Below, in pieces: positions 43,928 to 55,850 of a stretch of DNA of 64,000 nt; positions within the stretch are counted from its first letter, which is position 1, and each line of letters starts with the position of its first letter. A program made the position numbers and the translations under genes. This stretch comes from Roridomyces roridus. Its lineage: Eukaryota > Basidiomycota > Agaricomycetes > Agaricales > Mycenaceae. The stretch covers positions 2,046,001 to 2,110,000 of the forward strand of contig JARKIF010000010.1 in assembly GCA_029378245.1 (NCBI GenBank), written 5' to 3'. The notes beneath the pieces were generated by a model that did not search any database, was not told where the DNA came from, and was given only the letters and a program-made list of their open reading frames with translations.

Positions 43928-45540
43928 ATGGCTTCCTCCTCGCTCTCCCCGCCCGGCGGATTGCCCGCCGAAATTCATTCAGCTATCCTGGAGATTTTCT
44001 TCTCCGATATTTCCCTCATTTCAATCCATCTTCCCCCAACGCAGCATCGCAACGAGCCAACAGATCGATATCCCTCCATCCTCCTGTTTTCACAAGTCTG
44101 CGCACTTTGGCGGGCCATCCTGCACAGTCGACACATGGCACATCTCTGGAAGCACTTCGTCATCAAGTTGCGCCCGAGCTGGCCGAGCTACAGGGTCGAC
44201 CGGCTCCGGGCTTGCTTGACCCATTGTGTCCAGCGGGCTATGCCAACAGCACAGTCCACCGTCACATTTTCTGTTAAAGTGCGGCGCGGACTGGGCGATG
44301 CCACCGGCTTGTATGATCTTTTGCGGCCGCATGCTACTCGCATAGGGTCCCTCACGCTCGACCTGCACCACGACACCGTGGCTCGACTCAATGCGATGAA
44401 CCCGTTGCCTTTTCACTCCCTGATCAAATTCAACGCGATCGTGCCTGCGAAAAATATGGAGTCGGCAGATGGAAGGGGTATCATTGCCGATGCACCGTCG
44501 TTGTCAGAGTTCTCACTCGGACATCCGCTTAGTTCGGGATGGCATCTACGCCAAGCTCCCGTCTTTGGCCACGAGGCATGGAACCCGCCGTTTGCACAGT
44601 TGACCGTCCTCAATGTTGTGAACGCATGGATACCCCACTGGGCCCTCATCCCGATCTTGTCCTTGTCCTCCCAGGTGTGTTATTGATTGGCTCAGCGCCC
44701 GAAATGAAGTACTCATTACTTATGTACACAAAACAGCTCGTTGAATGCCGAATTTGGTTTGACGACTACGGCCGAGGCATGAGTTTGCCGCCCGTAACGT
44801 TACCGAACTTGCGCGTCCTCGACCTTACCTTCTGTGTCATGGATCCTTTCCCTTGGAACTTCCTCATCACGCCGAACCTCCAGGATTTGACCGTCACGAC
44901 ATCCCCCGACGATTACATCGACTGCTGGCCTGCCCAGGCTTTCATGGACTTCCACGCGAGATCGGCATTCAAGTTACGTCGGCTGCGTCTACGGCTGGCC
45001 CAGTTTTTCAACCAAGTAGACAAGATGATCGCAGTTCTTGAGATGTTCCCCGAGTTGGACACGTTGGAACTGCGTTGGATGACGTACGGTGGAATTCGTG
45101 TAGCTCACGACAACGCAGTTGTTCCCTTACTGCAACGGATGGACATGCACTCTGGCAACAATCAAGTGTTGGTGCCGCAGCTGCGCACAATCCAGATCGA
45201 CGAATCTCGCCGATGCGTGGATATGCTCAAGTCTCGCTGCGAGCCTGCATCGTCTTCCGTGCTGGAAACTGTGGTTCTGTACTTTCACCACGGATTGGAA
45301 TGGGAATCAGGGTCGCAGTCGGAGTCGGGGGGTGACGAAGATTTCAGCGAAGATCTTGAGTATCTCAGGGAAAGAGGCATCCAGGCGTCGCGTGCTCCGA
45401 TGGACTATTATGGTGGCGACACCTTTGATGATGCAGATTACGATGGCGAATCCTCGGGCCAGTCGAGCGCACCGGATGAGGAGGAGGAGGAGGAGGAGGA
45501 GGGAGAGGTAGACGAGGACTCGGATGCCGAGGAATTTTGA
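43928..45540 (+). CDS. F-box protein
   Basis: Exons 43928-44674 and 44737-45540, intron 44675-44736 (GTGTGT...CAG, phase 0); 516 residues. The start MASSSLSPPGGLPAEIHSAILEIF is a degenerate F-box (LPxEI...IL), followed by SQVCALWRAILHS and HLWKHFVIKL, the usual agaricomycete continuation. Leucine-rich segments run through the middle (PNLRVLDLTFCVMD, PNLQDLTVTT, FPELDTLELRWM, PQLRTIQIDES). The last 80 residues are acidic, ending in a run of Glu coded by GAG repeats. It should link targets to an SCF ubiquitin ligase; target unknown. The frame is unbroken. Confidence 0.85.
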
Positions 45541-45897
45541 TTCAAACTGTGATCTTGTTGGAACCCATGGTGATGTCGACCGTCGTTTATACTGGTAAAT
45601 CAAAGTAAGTATCGTGGTTCGAAGGTGCGAAAAAAGAACGCACAAGATTCATTCATATTATCGCCTATACCCTAAACTCGACTCGAACGAGATCACCCGA
45701 ATCAGATATAAAGTGAATCGTAAGGGGTCCATTGGCCCCATGGACTGGTAAGAACAAGGGGACGTGGACCCGTGGTTGTATCCGGTGAATCGCGGTGCCG
45801 ACCGTGCCGGCCCAATCGATAAGTACCGGCATCTCAACGGCTCTCGGCGCCCATCATAGGGCTGTGCAACTAGCACCACTCTTTGCATCTCACCACC
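45541..45897. other. Intergenic with one B-box-like copy
   Basis: A reversed CTCGACTCGAACGAG lies near 45676. Otherwise the presumed promoter of the DUF6924-like copy 2. Confidence 0.4.
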
Positions 45898-46576
45898 ATG
45901 GCCAGCCGCTGGCCCGTCCTCATCACCGCCAAGAGCGTTCCACTCAAGGTGCTTCAGGTCCCGGTGAAAGTATGCCAACTCACTGCGAAGCAATAGGCGC
46001 TCAATCGTGCCCTCCTTCTGATCCAAGACTTTGAATTCGGGGACTACCCCGAAGACAGCCGATGGGTCCTGCTTCACTCCGAAACCTTGCCATCCTCCCA
46101 GGCTCCAGCCCTCCACCACCAAACTCCCAATAACGGAGTTTCCGCCGAACGACTTTGCCTGCAGCAACAGTACATTGGAATCCCTCGCACAGATCAACAC
46201 CTTCATCCGCGCAAACGAGGCGGCGCTGGAAGCGCTCGACATCTCCCCGTACACCTGGCTCGTCATCGACGAAAATGGATTTGCTACCGCGACCTGGCTC
46301 GTCTGCGAGCGATTCTACGACCCGACAGAGGACGAGGAGGGCAACCCTATAGGCCACACGGACGTCTTCCGTGCTTGTCGAGCCCCGTTCGAAAAGACGT
46401 GGGGTATGACTGCAAATTTGGATATTGCGAATATGGGATTTGAGGATTATGTGGATGAGGAGACGGGTGAGGATGAGGACGGTGTTTGGACGTGGTCGTT
46501 CCCGGGCGGGGTGGAGCAGCGCGATGAGAGGGACAAGGCTTTGAAGGAATTGAGGGACGGAGGGTATATGGATTGA
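45898..46576 (+). pseudogene. DUF6924-like protein, frameshifted (copy 2)
   Basis: ATG 45898 (MASRWPVLITAKSVPLK), intron 45949-45996, then ALNRALLLIQDFEFGDYPED as in copy 1 (3973-4640). The frame slips by one base near 46108: LHSETLPSSQAPA is followed, in another frame, by STTKLPITEFPPNDFACSN and then runs to the end (INTFIRANEAALEALDISP, TANLDIANMGFEDYV, GYMD). Exon 2 is 580 bases, one more than a multiple of three. Removing one base from the CCC run would give about 209 residues. The DUF6924 assignment is tentative. Both copies in the window are damaged, each in its own way. Confidence 0.65.
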
Positions 46577-47108
46577 ATACTGGCGTGGTCAGGATCGGAG
46601 TAAAGCCTGTCACTTCGTTCGACTCGAGAGCATGTTCTGGGGCGACAATATACCGTTTTTTTTGCGCTTCGACATCAAGCAGTCAGTTCACCGACAGAGT
46701 ATCCGCATGGAATCTCCAACATCGACTCCGATCGAGTCCGTTTACAAACTACAGAGAAAGTGTGGGTTGATACTGTCGTCTCCCACATTGGAGCAAAGGG
46801 TATCACCTCGTTCGATTCGGGGGCATGTTATCCTTCCAGACTGCGGCTTTTTTGTGTTTCAACTTTCGACCCGAAGTTCAGCAGGTCAGCCTGCTCCTAG
46901 TAATGATTCGGAACTCAGCAGCTCGGCCTGGGTGATTCCACACGAAGAATAGATACAAAAAACCACCCTCGTCCCCGTAAATCCCATTGAAAAATACAAA
47001 CACAGATACAGAAAGAGAACCCATCTACTAGTCGTACGAGGGAGACCCAAGGAAAAATGAAGATACACAGTTTAAGAATAAGAAATAAGAATATAGCTCG
47101 CCCACCCC
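46577..47108 (+). repeat. Two B-box-bearing repeat copies
   Basis: CACTTCGTTCGACTCGAGAG near 46610 and CACCTCGTTCGATTCGGGGG near 46806, each followed by CATGTT. Upstream context (GGAGYAAAG...) is shared between the two and with 39930-39980. Nothing coding. Confidence 0.5.
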
Positions 47109-48137
47109 TCAAGCGGAAGCGTAGACACCATCCCACTCGACCTGGAACTCCTCCTGCGGCGCAGGGACATAGGGATGTGACGGGCCCATCGTCCACGGGA
47201 GGCGCTCGTACATGTATTGGGGCTCGGGTTCCAGTTCCGAGAGCGAGGAGGAGGGAGGGGAAGGCCACCAGCTTGCATACGAGGCATCGACGAGCTCGGG
47301 CGTGAAGACTGCCTGCTCGGCGGCGGGGTGGAGCGTCGCCGGGGCATCAACGTCGGGCGTCGGGGTCGGGGATCGCGGTGGAATGCAAATGAGGTCCTCG
47401 AGCCAAGACTCGCAAGAGGAAGTGGCGGAGGAGGAGGAGAAGGACGGGGGGAAGTAATCCGCGAAAGCATCGAGCGGGAGGTTATCCACGTCGATACCCA
47501 TGTCCATTGACAAACATGGTGGAGATGGAGACTCGAACGCTTCCAAGTCGGTGGAAGGGAATGACGCAGGGCTAAGGACGCTAGGCGACCTCGACTTGCG
47601 GCGCGGGGCGCTGTAGGCCTTGTACTGGTGCATATCGCGCATGTGCTTGTACAAGGTCGACGGATCGGCGGTCCTGAACTGACCACACGGGCAGACGTGC
47701 GGTTTCTCGCCAGTGCTACAAGAGATCTGTCAGCCTGGCAGAGGGGGCATGGAAGGGAAGAGGACGCACTGCCTCGCATTTATATGCGTCTCGAAATTCG
47801 ACTTCTGCAACGTCTTGAAGCGGCAGCGCGGAACTTCGCATTTGAACATCCTTTAAACGCGTTCAGTCATCAAGAGCCACGAGAAGAGTGGTAGCAACTC
47901 ACTTGAGGTTCTTCTCCTCAGGCGAGAGGTGGGTATTCATGTGCCGCTTCAGGTCGAACGGACGAGTATAGCTCCAGGGACAACCGACGGAGGAGCATTG
48001 AAACTCGCGCGGCGGGTACGGAGGGCGCTTGCCACTCTGAAAGGAATGAATCAGCGTCATTTCCGAGATGGGATATAAAGACTTACGACAGGCGCTTTAC
48101 GCGGGCGGAGGGTAGAGGTGGTAGCCACTCGAGGCAT
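47109..48137 (-). CDS. C2H2 zinc-finger transcription factor
   Basis: ATG 48137 (MPRVATTSTLRPRKAPV), three introns, stop 47109-47111; about 285 residues, no break. Three fingers: FQCSSVGCPWSYTRPFDLKR with HMNTH (C-x4-C-x12-H-x3-H), FKCEVPRCRF with ETHINARH (C-x4-C-x12-H-x4-H) and HVCPCGQF with KHMRDMH (C-x-C, shortened). The linker TGEKPH between fingers 2 and 3 is the classical one, and it appears only after splicing the third intron. A Ser/Pro-rich acidic C-terminal half with aromatic residues could activate transcription. Divergent upstream space to 49568 holds its promoter. Targets unknown. Confidence 0.85.
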
Positions 48138-49568
48138 GACGATGATATCGGTATATCGGAGGGGGCGGGAGGAGCTGAGCGTTGCTTTGGGGGAGCGGGG
48201 GGCTTCCAAGCGTGTCTCCCATCGCCCCAATCCACCCCCGCTTTATAGCAGAAAAAAAAATAGGCGAGGGCTGATGGATTGGTTGGGAGAAATACCATGA
48301 AAGTCAAGTGTTTGGGACGATTTGGCGAGTGGCGGCCCATGCGCGCTAAGCGGATTGGATTGGTGGGAAAGAGCCGTGTATGGAAGGTGTTGAGGGTGTC
48401 TCCATGTGGTCGAGTGGCTCAGGGAACGGAGGACAAAGAGGTTGCCCGGGAACAGTGGGTGAACCGGTGATGGCAGATGTCATATCAGTGCGCGTGTTTT
48501 TTCGAGGCTGTGTCAGCGGAGGGCGGCGAGGGGACAATGGGACGACGAGGGTCGGCTGCGAGAGTTTGAGACGCGGTACAGTTGAGTAGAGTTGCGAGGC
48601 GCTCACGTGGAAGTCGCCAGCTGAAAAACATCGCTTTAACCGGCTCTTGCTGCGGGAGAACATGGTCGATGGAGACTTTTGAATGGCCTTCACAAGTTCC
48701 CACAGTGTTCAGGAGCTCGATGGACCCAGGAGAGGCCGCGACGCCAGCGATGGTGAGCGTGGAGGGTAAGCATCGTCACGCGTGATGATGGGTGACGCTC
48801 GTGACATGTAACGCTGTAAATCTTTGCTTTCACCGCCAGCACTTGATTTGGCCGGCGCCCTACTCGATGGACACCTATCGAGAACACTCAACCGAGCTGA
48901 CCAAGCCAATCGTAGCCAACTCAACCTTCTGCAGCGTCCGAAGGTCTCGATCCGCTTAGTACAAGCTCGGACTAGGTTCTGTTACACCAAGTTTCCGCAG
49001 TGCCTTCACAGTTCCTTTACGTTCAAATCAGATGATCTTGCTTGAGCTTCCTCGCCGATTCTGTCCCTCGGCGTATTTACTCCACCCATCCAGACGCTGG
49101 TACCCACCTCGACAGCTCTCTTGATCCCTGTCCTACATTGCGGCTTTCCGGTCGCTGATTGCACGAAATCAACAAAGCCAGGACCCTACACCTCTCCCAA
49201 ATGCTTTCCTGCGTACGATACCCCCCTGCCTGAAATGCGTTGGATCGAGAGCCGACAGATTCGCACTCCTTTCTTTCTCGAAATCTCTTTGCTGCTCCGG
49301 AAGCATTGTACACAAGTACTAGTACCGTTTTTCCACCTCGGTTCAGCTCGTATCTATGCATCCGCCCTAACGGTTATAGCACGCCCGGAGCCTCGTACAG
49401 CCCGTTTGATTTACTCCCGCAACTGAGCGCCAATCTCTAGGGAGATGAACAGTCCATCACCACTAAATTGCAGGTGGTTGGCGTCTCACCAAAATTGGAT
49501 GATTGCACGGCCTTGCCTCCACTTATTCACTCGCTATAGCCACCACCCCACATCTTCTCCCAGAGCAA
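48138..49568. other. Gene-poor stretch
   Basis: Promoter side of both the C2H2 gene and the CFEM gene. Overlapping open frames on both strands show no family features. The first exon of the CFEM gene, with a signal peptide, may lie unrecognised near 49445-49560. Confidence 0.4.
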
Positions 49569-50822
49569 GATGCCTTCCGACCGCACCACCGCTTCTTCAC
49601 CGTGCGTCCAGAAGTGCGCTGGTGCGAGCAACGATTTTGAGGTCACGAACTGCAACCCTTCGTACGTTCCTACGCTGGCTGAGCTGGCGCTACTTGATTA
49701 ATTCGTCGATACAGGGATGGCGCCTGTCTGTGCCTCAGCGAGAGATTCGTCGTGGCCGTCGTGGACTGTGTGTCTTCAGCTTGTCCGAACGACCTCCCCA
49801 ACGCACAGATGTTCCTTGGTGCGCAGTGCGCCATAGCCACTCGTGGGTCGCTCCCTTGCTAATTGCCCGGCCTCCGAGTCTGATGTGACTAGATTCTCTC
49901 CTCGATCCAAGACAAGATGCTGGAGGTGTGTAATGAAGTCTGCAATTCCCAATGTTGTTCTTATCCGCGGTCGATAGCATCCACAGTCCCTGAAGACCCC
50001 TCGACTGCGAGCATGGTCTTTTCCAATCCAATCCCCACTCCGCCTGACATCACATCCTCGTTATCAATATCATCTCCGACTTCAGGTGCGCAATACAACA
50101 TAAGAATTCTGATGTTTCTACTCACGTGCATAGGCCCCTCGTCTGCATCCAGGACGTCCATCTCTATCCCCAGCGCTTTCTCCAGTGCCAAGCCCGGCGA
50201 AACCTCAGCCGCACCACACTCAACGGCGACGGCAGCCATCGCAGGCGGCGTCGTCGGCGGGCTAGTGCTCTTGCACTCATCGCACTGACCCTATGGTGTA
50301 TGCGCGGGCGCTTCCGGCTCCGTGTCGAACGTTTACCTCCAGCAACCTCTCCTTCCCCAGTTCCAGCTGGCACTCCCCCTGTTGCTGAGAGGATGGAGCA
50401 GACACACACCAGGGCTCGACGCTTACTCTCGACCGGCCCATCCCGCAGGCGGTGGTGGCGTCGCAGGTTCAATGTGGGAAAAGTCGGGCTTGGATCCACC
50501 TCGTCGCTTCCTTTGTCTTCAGCTACAGGCCTGTCCCGCGTTCCTGACAAAGAACCACACATCGACGTTGGGTCGTTGATGTGGAATAACACCCAACATA
50601 GGCCCAGCACGTCTTTCTCCGCGAGTGCCAGTGGGAGTGGCACGGGCGCTGGTACCAGCGTCCCGACAAGCACCAGTGCCGACGGCGGGTCGAGCGGGTC
50701 GCGTCCTTCGCGCCCGGATCCTGCAACTGAGATGCAGCTCCGCGTTTATGGCGGAACGCGTGGCGCAGCTCGAGGCGGCTATTAGTACGCGTGCTGATTT
50801 GCCGCCGAATTATACCCAGTAG
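49569..50822 (+). pseudogene. CFEM-domain type I membrane protein, two frameshifts
   Basis: The N-terminal half is a CFEM domain with eight cysteines: PCVQKCAGASN, TNCNPS, ACLCLSE, VDCVSSACP and AQCAIA, with an intron inside it (donor after AACCCTTC). Two further introns lead to a Ser/Pro/Thr linker, a transmembrane segment (AIAGGVVGGLVLL + LIALTLWC) and a basic stretch (RGRFRLRVER). The cytoplasmic tail ends VAQLEAAISTRADLPPNYTQ, the same design as the paralogue array at 53.3-64 kb, including a PPxY motif. The frame breaks near 50275 (inside the membrane segment) and near 50745. CFEM proteins bind haem or act as surface sensors. A signal peptide exon was not found upstream of 49569. Confidence 0.7.
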
Positions 50823-51486
50823 TAGGCTCGGTGGTTGGTTGCAATGGAATATCGGTTCCAGGCCATTCCTGTGGACGATACAATAAGGATGCGAGAATCC
50901 ATAAACTTTCCCACTCAACTTCCATTGATGGTAAATGCAGCTCCAAACTCGAGTTGAGAGGTCCAAGGCACTTTTCGTCAGATGAGAAGACTTCTGCGCC
51001 TGGCTGAAGCCTCATTGTGACAGGGGAACTTGCGTTCCAGTTGGCCGCGGAGCCGAGTTCGATCCGAGTCAATGATGTCAGCGCATCAGCTGTCAATCAT
51101 TTTCACTCTTGCTTCCTGCCCTCATCTGCCTCATTCACATGGCTCAGTCGGACCCTCTCTCATCTTCTCAAGTCCCTCGTGGATGACTGTCATTGACTTG
51201 GTCCACATATCTTTAGCGGACCTGCCAGCGGGTCGTGATCCCATTTCCCCGACTCTGCGCCATTGCCGCCCCGGCCTCGGTGCGTTCTTTTCGTAACAGC
51301 CAATTGAATCTTGCACGTTCCAATAGCATGTGATGAACTCTAGCCATAGAACTCCAATCTTAAATATTGAATACCGAGGCCGCAAGGGGCGATTGAAAGC
51401 CATGCGCTGGCGAGGAGCGGCTCTTTTTGACGGGGAATTTGAAACGGTATATTTCGCCTCGTCTTTGTTTACTCTGGCATACCAGA
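50823..51486. other. Intergenic
   Basis: Between the CFEM locus and the phosphoesterase. A B-box-like GAGTTCGATCCGAGTC lies near 51056. No gene seen. Confidence 0.4.
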
Positions 51487-53124
51487 ATGTTCCTCCTCTC
51501 CGTCCTCCTCGCAGCAGGCTGCGTACGCCACGCCTCGGCCGCAGCTGCCCAACATTTCGCGCCGCCGTCTGCAGGCCCGCTCGTCCAGACGGCCCACTAC
51601 ACCTCCTTTTCGAACACCACCCTCCATGACACCGAGGTTGTCAAAGGGAAGGCGTTCGACCGCATTATCCAGGTCTGGTTGGAGAATACGGATTTCGAGG
51701 TACGTGTCGATGTAGATTTGTTTGCAAGACTAAACGAGTACAGACGGCAGCATCGACTCCCCTCTTCGAGGAACTTGCAAAGGAGGGTATTCTGTTCACC
51801 AAATTCAACGCCCTCACTCACACCTCGGAGCCCAACTGTGCGTCGTCCTCTTCTCCCCGAATTTCCTCTGCTGATTATGTTATGGCTGCAGACGTTGGTG
51901 CTATCGGAGGTGACTTTTTCGGGATGCATGATGATAATATGTACCATGGTATGTCTTTCCGATTCGTGCTGACCTTTCCGCTGACGGGGTTCAAGTCCCT
52001 GCTAATATCACGACGATCGTCGACCTACTCGAAGAGCGGGGTGTTTCTGGGTTACATACCAAGAGAACCTCCCGTCTGACGCATTTTACGGTTATACGTA
52101 CGTTCTCTCCATCCTTCCCTCTGACTTACAGAAGACCAATCCTCTTGCAACGCAGATTCACCTCCCCGGACTACGCCACCCCCTCTGATGGGTCGTACAC
52201 GTACTACTGGCGCAAACACAACGGGCTCACGATCTTCGATGCGATCGCCCAGGACCCAAAGCGCGCCGCACGCATCAGGACGTTCAACGATTTTGCAAAC
52301 GACGTGGTGAACGGGACGATTCCGCAGGGATTTTCGTTACGCCGAATATCGTGCGTTCTTCTGCTACTGTGTTTCTCAAATCACAATCGTATGCCAGGTA
52401 AACGATGCGCATGATACGACGATCGACTTTGCAGCGCAGTGGATGCAATACTGGCTTGTCCCACTGCTCTCTGATAGTCGTGTCAACGGAGAGAATACCC
52501 TCATTCTGCTCACGTTCGACGAAAACGAGTCGACTAACGAGCAGAATACGGTGTTCACGCTGGCACTCGGTGCGTATTCCACTCCTCCTCTTCTGCACTG
52601 AATGAGGCGTTGATGAATTTCCCAGGCAACGCAGTGCCCAGCCATCTCAAGGGGAACGAAGGACGATACACTGTACACGCATTACTCGACCCTCAGCACG
52701 GTCGAGGCGAATTGGGAGCTCATGAGTCTCGGGCGCCAGGATACCAATCCGTATGTCGCTCCTTACCTTCTGCAAATACAAGTACTGAGGGCTGAATGAA
52801 CGCCAACAGGATCGTGAGCAACGTGTTCTCCTTCATCGCGGACAAGACGGGGTACAAGAAACTGCACGTCCCGGCGAACGAGGTACCATGTTCAATCTCT
52901 CTGGCGTCGTGCCCGGACCCCTCAGTGCGTCTCCGTTGCATCCGCCCGCGATCATAAACTCAATATTCTTCAACGCAGCATCATCCCGCTACGTCCCCTT
53001 TACAGCACCCAACGTAACCGCCCTCGGCGCAGGCGGGCGCGGAGTGCTCCTCCGTCCGGGCTTGGATCTGAATCTTACGCCAGAGAGGATGCCCGCGCCG
53101 GTGAATCTCGGGAGGATGAATTGA
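51487..53124 (+). pseudogene. Secreted phosphoesterase (acid phosphatase type), multiple frameshifts
   Basis: ATG 51487 with signal peptide MFLLSVLLAAGCVRHASA. Blocks of the fungal phosphoesterase/acid phosphatase family follow in order: FDRIIQVWLENTDF, ILFTKFNALTHTSEPNY, TSPDYATPSDGSYTYY, VNDAHDTTIDFAAQW, LILLTFDENES, IVSNVFSFIADKTGY. The metal-binding Glu/Asn/Thr, DAHD and FDEN motifs are present. At least seven short introns can be spliced. The frame breaks four times, near 52047, 52327, 52661 and 52885, each time by one base. Product would be a secreted phosphatase of about 420 residues releasing phosphate outside the cell. Four breaks in 0.9 kb argue for a pseudogene. Confidence 0.75.
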
Positions 53125-53310
53125 CTACGCCGTGGCAGATGAGTCCTGAGACGACGAGTGTAGGGGGGGATTGTGGGATGTGCTGGGGCGGAGTGTCCGT
53201 GAGGTGTGTGTGTTTACCTCCGTGCTGCCTTATGGGCGATTTATCTGATTTCTCCCGCGCAGATTGTTGTAGAACTGAACTAATACATATGCATAAACGA
53301 GAGTCCAATA

Positions 53311-54281
53311 TCAAGATGGTGTATACCCGGCGGCAAATCCGCTTGATGCGTACTCAACGCCGCCTCTAGCATCGCAACTCGCTCGACGACGGCCTGCAGT
53401 TGAGCTTGCGCCTCTGCGAGAGAGTTTGAGGGCGGCTCGTCACTGCTTGGCGCAGTGTCCGTCCCGTGTGCCGGTGCAGAAGCCTGCGAAATGAGCGAAG
53501 CCGAAGAGGTGCCCTGACTGCCACCAGCCTTCTCCAACATCGGTTCTTGTAAAGCTACAGCCGGTAACCCAGGTCGGTTGGGCTCCAAGCGGATCTCGCG
53601 TTCTGCTGTGATGAACGGGATTTCTGCCGTTGTGTGTGAGAAGGCAAAGACTAGACGGGCGAGGGCGCCGGCGTCTACACCGCAAGAGCAGAGGTACGAG
53701 GCCTAAGAAGAGGACGGTGATTCCTCCCACTACGCCGCCTACGATTGGAGCGATGGGGGTTTATGTCGGGGAGAGGTCGCGATTGTGGTCGGGTCTGGAG
53801 TCGTGGACGAGGTGTTGGAAGGAGACGGTGACGGAGTGGGGGTTGTTGAAGGTACGTTAGAGCCAGAAATTGGATGACTCGAGCTAAGACTAGTGTGCGA
53901 CACCGTCCCAGCCGGCACCGTACTACTGGGTGACGCCTGGACGATGCACCCAATGCCTTTCCCAGCCACCACCTTGAACACATGCGACGACCCAACGACG
54001 CCATTGCCATCCTCGACGTGGAAAACGAGCGAATCGCCCACGGTGCCATTCACAACCCAATCTTGCTCCTCACCGGATATGTTGGTGAATGTAGCGATGG
54101 CATCGCCGGCTTCGGGTAAGATGCTGAGTATGTAGGGAGTGACTCCGCCGTTCCAGATAACGTCGAATGGCTCGCATTGGCGTGCGCTTGTTGGTGTATC
54201 GACTACAAGGACGATCTGAGCTCTGGAACGGCGGATGAGGCTGAGGATTGCTAGGAGGGCGATTCTGATGTTGCCGTGCAT
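53311..54281 (-). pseudogene. Receptor-like type I membrane protein, array member A, frameshifted
   Basis: Start MHGNIRIALLAILSLIRRSRA (54281; an in-frame ATG at 54308 is also possible). Outer domain: RQCEPFDVIWNGGVTPYILS...DWVVNGTVGDSLVFHVEDGNG, the CEPF-xITWTGG domain common to this array. Ser/Thr/Pro linker, then VGGVVGGITVLFLGLVPLLL and arginines. Tail: NRPGLPAVALQEPMLEKAGG, QLQAVVERVAMLEAALST, ADLPP. Frame breaks near 53757 (C run), 53617 and just before the end, where one added base after LPP would read xYTPS and stop (53311-53313). Least similar of the array and apparently dead. Confidence 0.65.
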
Positions 54282-54729
54282 GTTGGAGGGAAGTATTCTC
54301 CTGTTCACGGTGAGGGATGGACCGCGACGAGGACGTCGAGCGGTCTGAATGTAGGGTCAGGAGCGATGACGGTAGTCAAGCAGTGATAAGTGACAGCCCG
54401 CCAAGTCGCAACCTTGATGAAAAAACGGGAATCCATCTGGGACTGATGGACTTTGAATTTTCTTCGCAGCTCCTTGGAATTCATGAGGAGATTTTCGTGG
54501 AACTCGGGCAACGGAACTTCTTGCAGCCCACGCCTTCCTCGGTATCGGAATTTCATCTCCCACACCAAGTATAATCGCCATGAACATTTATGTTCAAACC
54601 AAACTAATAAGAGTTCAGCATTCCAACCAACATGGATACGAGAAGTTATTGTGAAGCATCGCCCGAGCCCCGATATCCCACCCATCTCATCTCACTCTCG
54701 TCTGACAATTCCAACCACATCGTTTACCA
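54282..54729. other. Intergenic between array members A and B
   Basis: The part at 54620-54729 is the 3' flank of member B and is closely matched after members D (58600-58680) and E (62990-63090): shared strings include CCCGATATCCCACCCATCTC. Confidence 0.5.
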
Positions 54730-55850
54730 TTAACCGGGGCTGTAATCTGGCGGTAAATCTTCACCGGCATCCCTCGCAGTCAACGCCGCCTCCACCAAGG
54801 CAAGCCGTGCGACCACGGCTTGGAGCTGGGTCTCCGCGGCAGGATTGGGGTTCGAGATGCCGACAGAGGGCATCTCTGGTGCCGGGAGTGCCGGACTCGA
54901 AGCATTCGCTCTCTGCAACATCGCGGCCTGCGACTCGATTACCGCTGACGGGGCAGGCTGACCGAGCGCAAGCTTCGAGGCGGAACGAATCTGGCCCACT
55001 GGCGGAATCAGGTACAACGAAGGTTTCAGGATAAGACTCTCGAGTCGGAACCGCCTGCGGAGACAGCACCACGCCACGAGGAGCAAAGCGACCACGCTGC
55101 TGCCGAGTACGCCGCCTATGATCGGCCCCACGGCAGATTTCCGCTTGCTCGCGACCGGGGAAGGGCTGGTGGTAGAGCTCGGCGGGTGGGAGAGTGAGAA
55201 ACTCGAAGGGGAGGACATTGGCGAAAGCGAAGAACCCGATGGTGAGGGCGTTGACAAGTTCGGAGCGAGAATCGAGGGACTTTTGGCATCAGAGAAGAGT
55301 GAGAAACTCGAAGGGGAGGACGTTGGCGAAGGCGAAGGCGAAAAAAACCGATGATGAGGGCGTTCGCGAGTCCGGAGCGATGCTCGAGGGACTCGAAGGC
55401 AAGGGTGATCGCGAGATTGCATTGGTGAGGGACTCGAAGGCACGGGTGTTCGCGAGACTGCATGGGAGGTGGGGCTCTGGCTGGCACTGACGAAGATCTG
55501 GAAGCAAGAGTTCCCAGTCCCCGGGGCCACGGTGAAAGGATCAGACGCGTTTCCCACACCAATGGCGTCCTCGACGGTGAATTGTAGCGAAGTTCCGGCA
55601 TCAAAGGCAACGATCCATGTGAATGACGTTCCAACCACATTGTCGGCGATTGTCACGAGCTCTCCCAGAGAGTTGGGTGAGCTCGGGGGGTCATCCACCG
55701 CAACTGTATATGGTGCGGTTCCGGCTGTCCAAGTTATTTCAAATGGCTCGCACTCGCGGGCGGGTTGAGCGGCGGTGGGCGCGTTCACCACGATTCCGTC
55801 CTCGGCGGCAGCACGGCAAGTAGGGTGGCGATGAAGAGGATGGCAAGGAA
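54730..55850 (-). pseudogene. Receptor-like type I membrane protein, array member B
   Basis: The main frame (55791-54730) is intact: VVNAPTAAQPARECEPFEIT, TWIVAFDAGTSLQFTVEDAI, an expanded Ser/Pro linker with two similar halves, the membrane segment VGPIIGGVLGSSVVALLLVA, CCLRRRFRL, then SAVIESQAAMLQRANAS, LQAVVARLALVEAALTARDA and LPPDYSPG. Upstream, the signal peptide reads FFLAILFIATLLA but is out of frame by one base with the rest (near 55815), and the start codon present in member D is replaced (GTGGATACT instead of ATGCTACTC). So the 5' end is damaged unless another start is used. Confidence 0.65.

Noticed and set aside
45479..45512. GAG-run microsatellite
   Set aside because: It encodes the acidic tail of the F-box protein and is ordinary for that gene type.
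48346..48693. 115-codon minus-strand frame between the C2H2 and CFEM genes
   Set aside because: Ser/Pro-rich composition explained by base composition; no recognisable domain or supporting introns.
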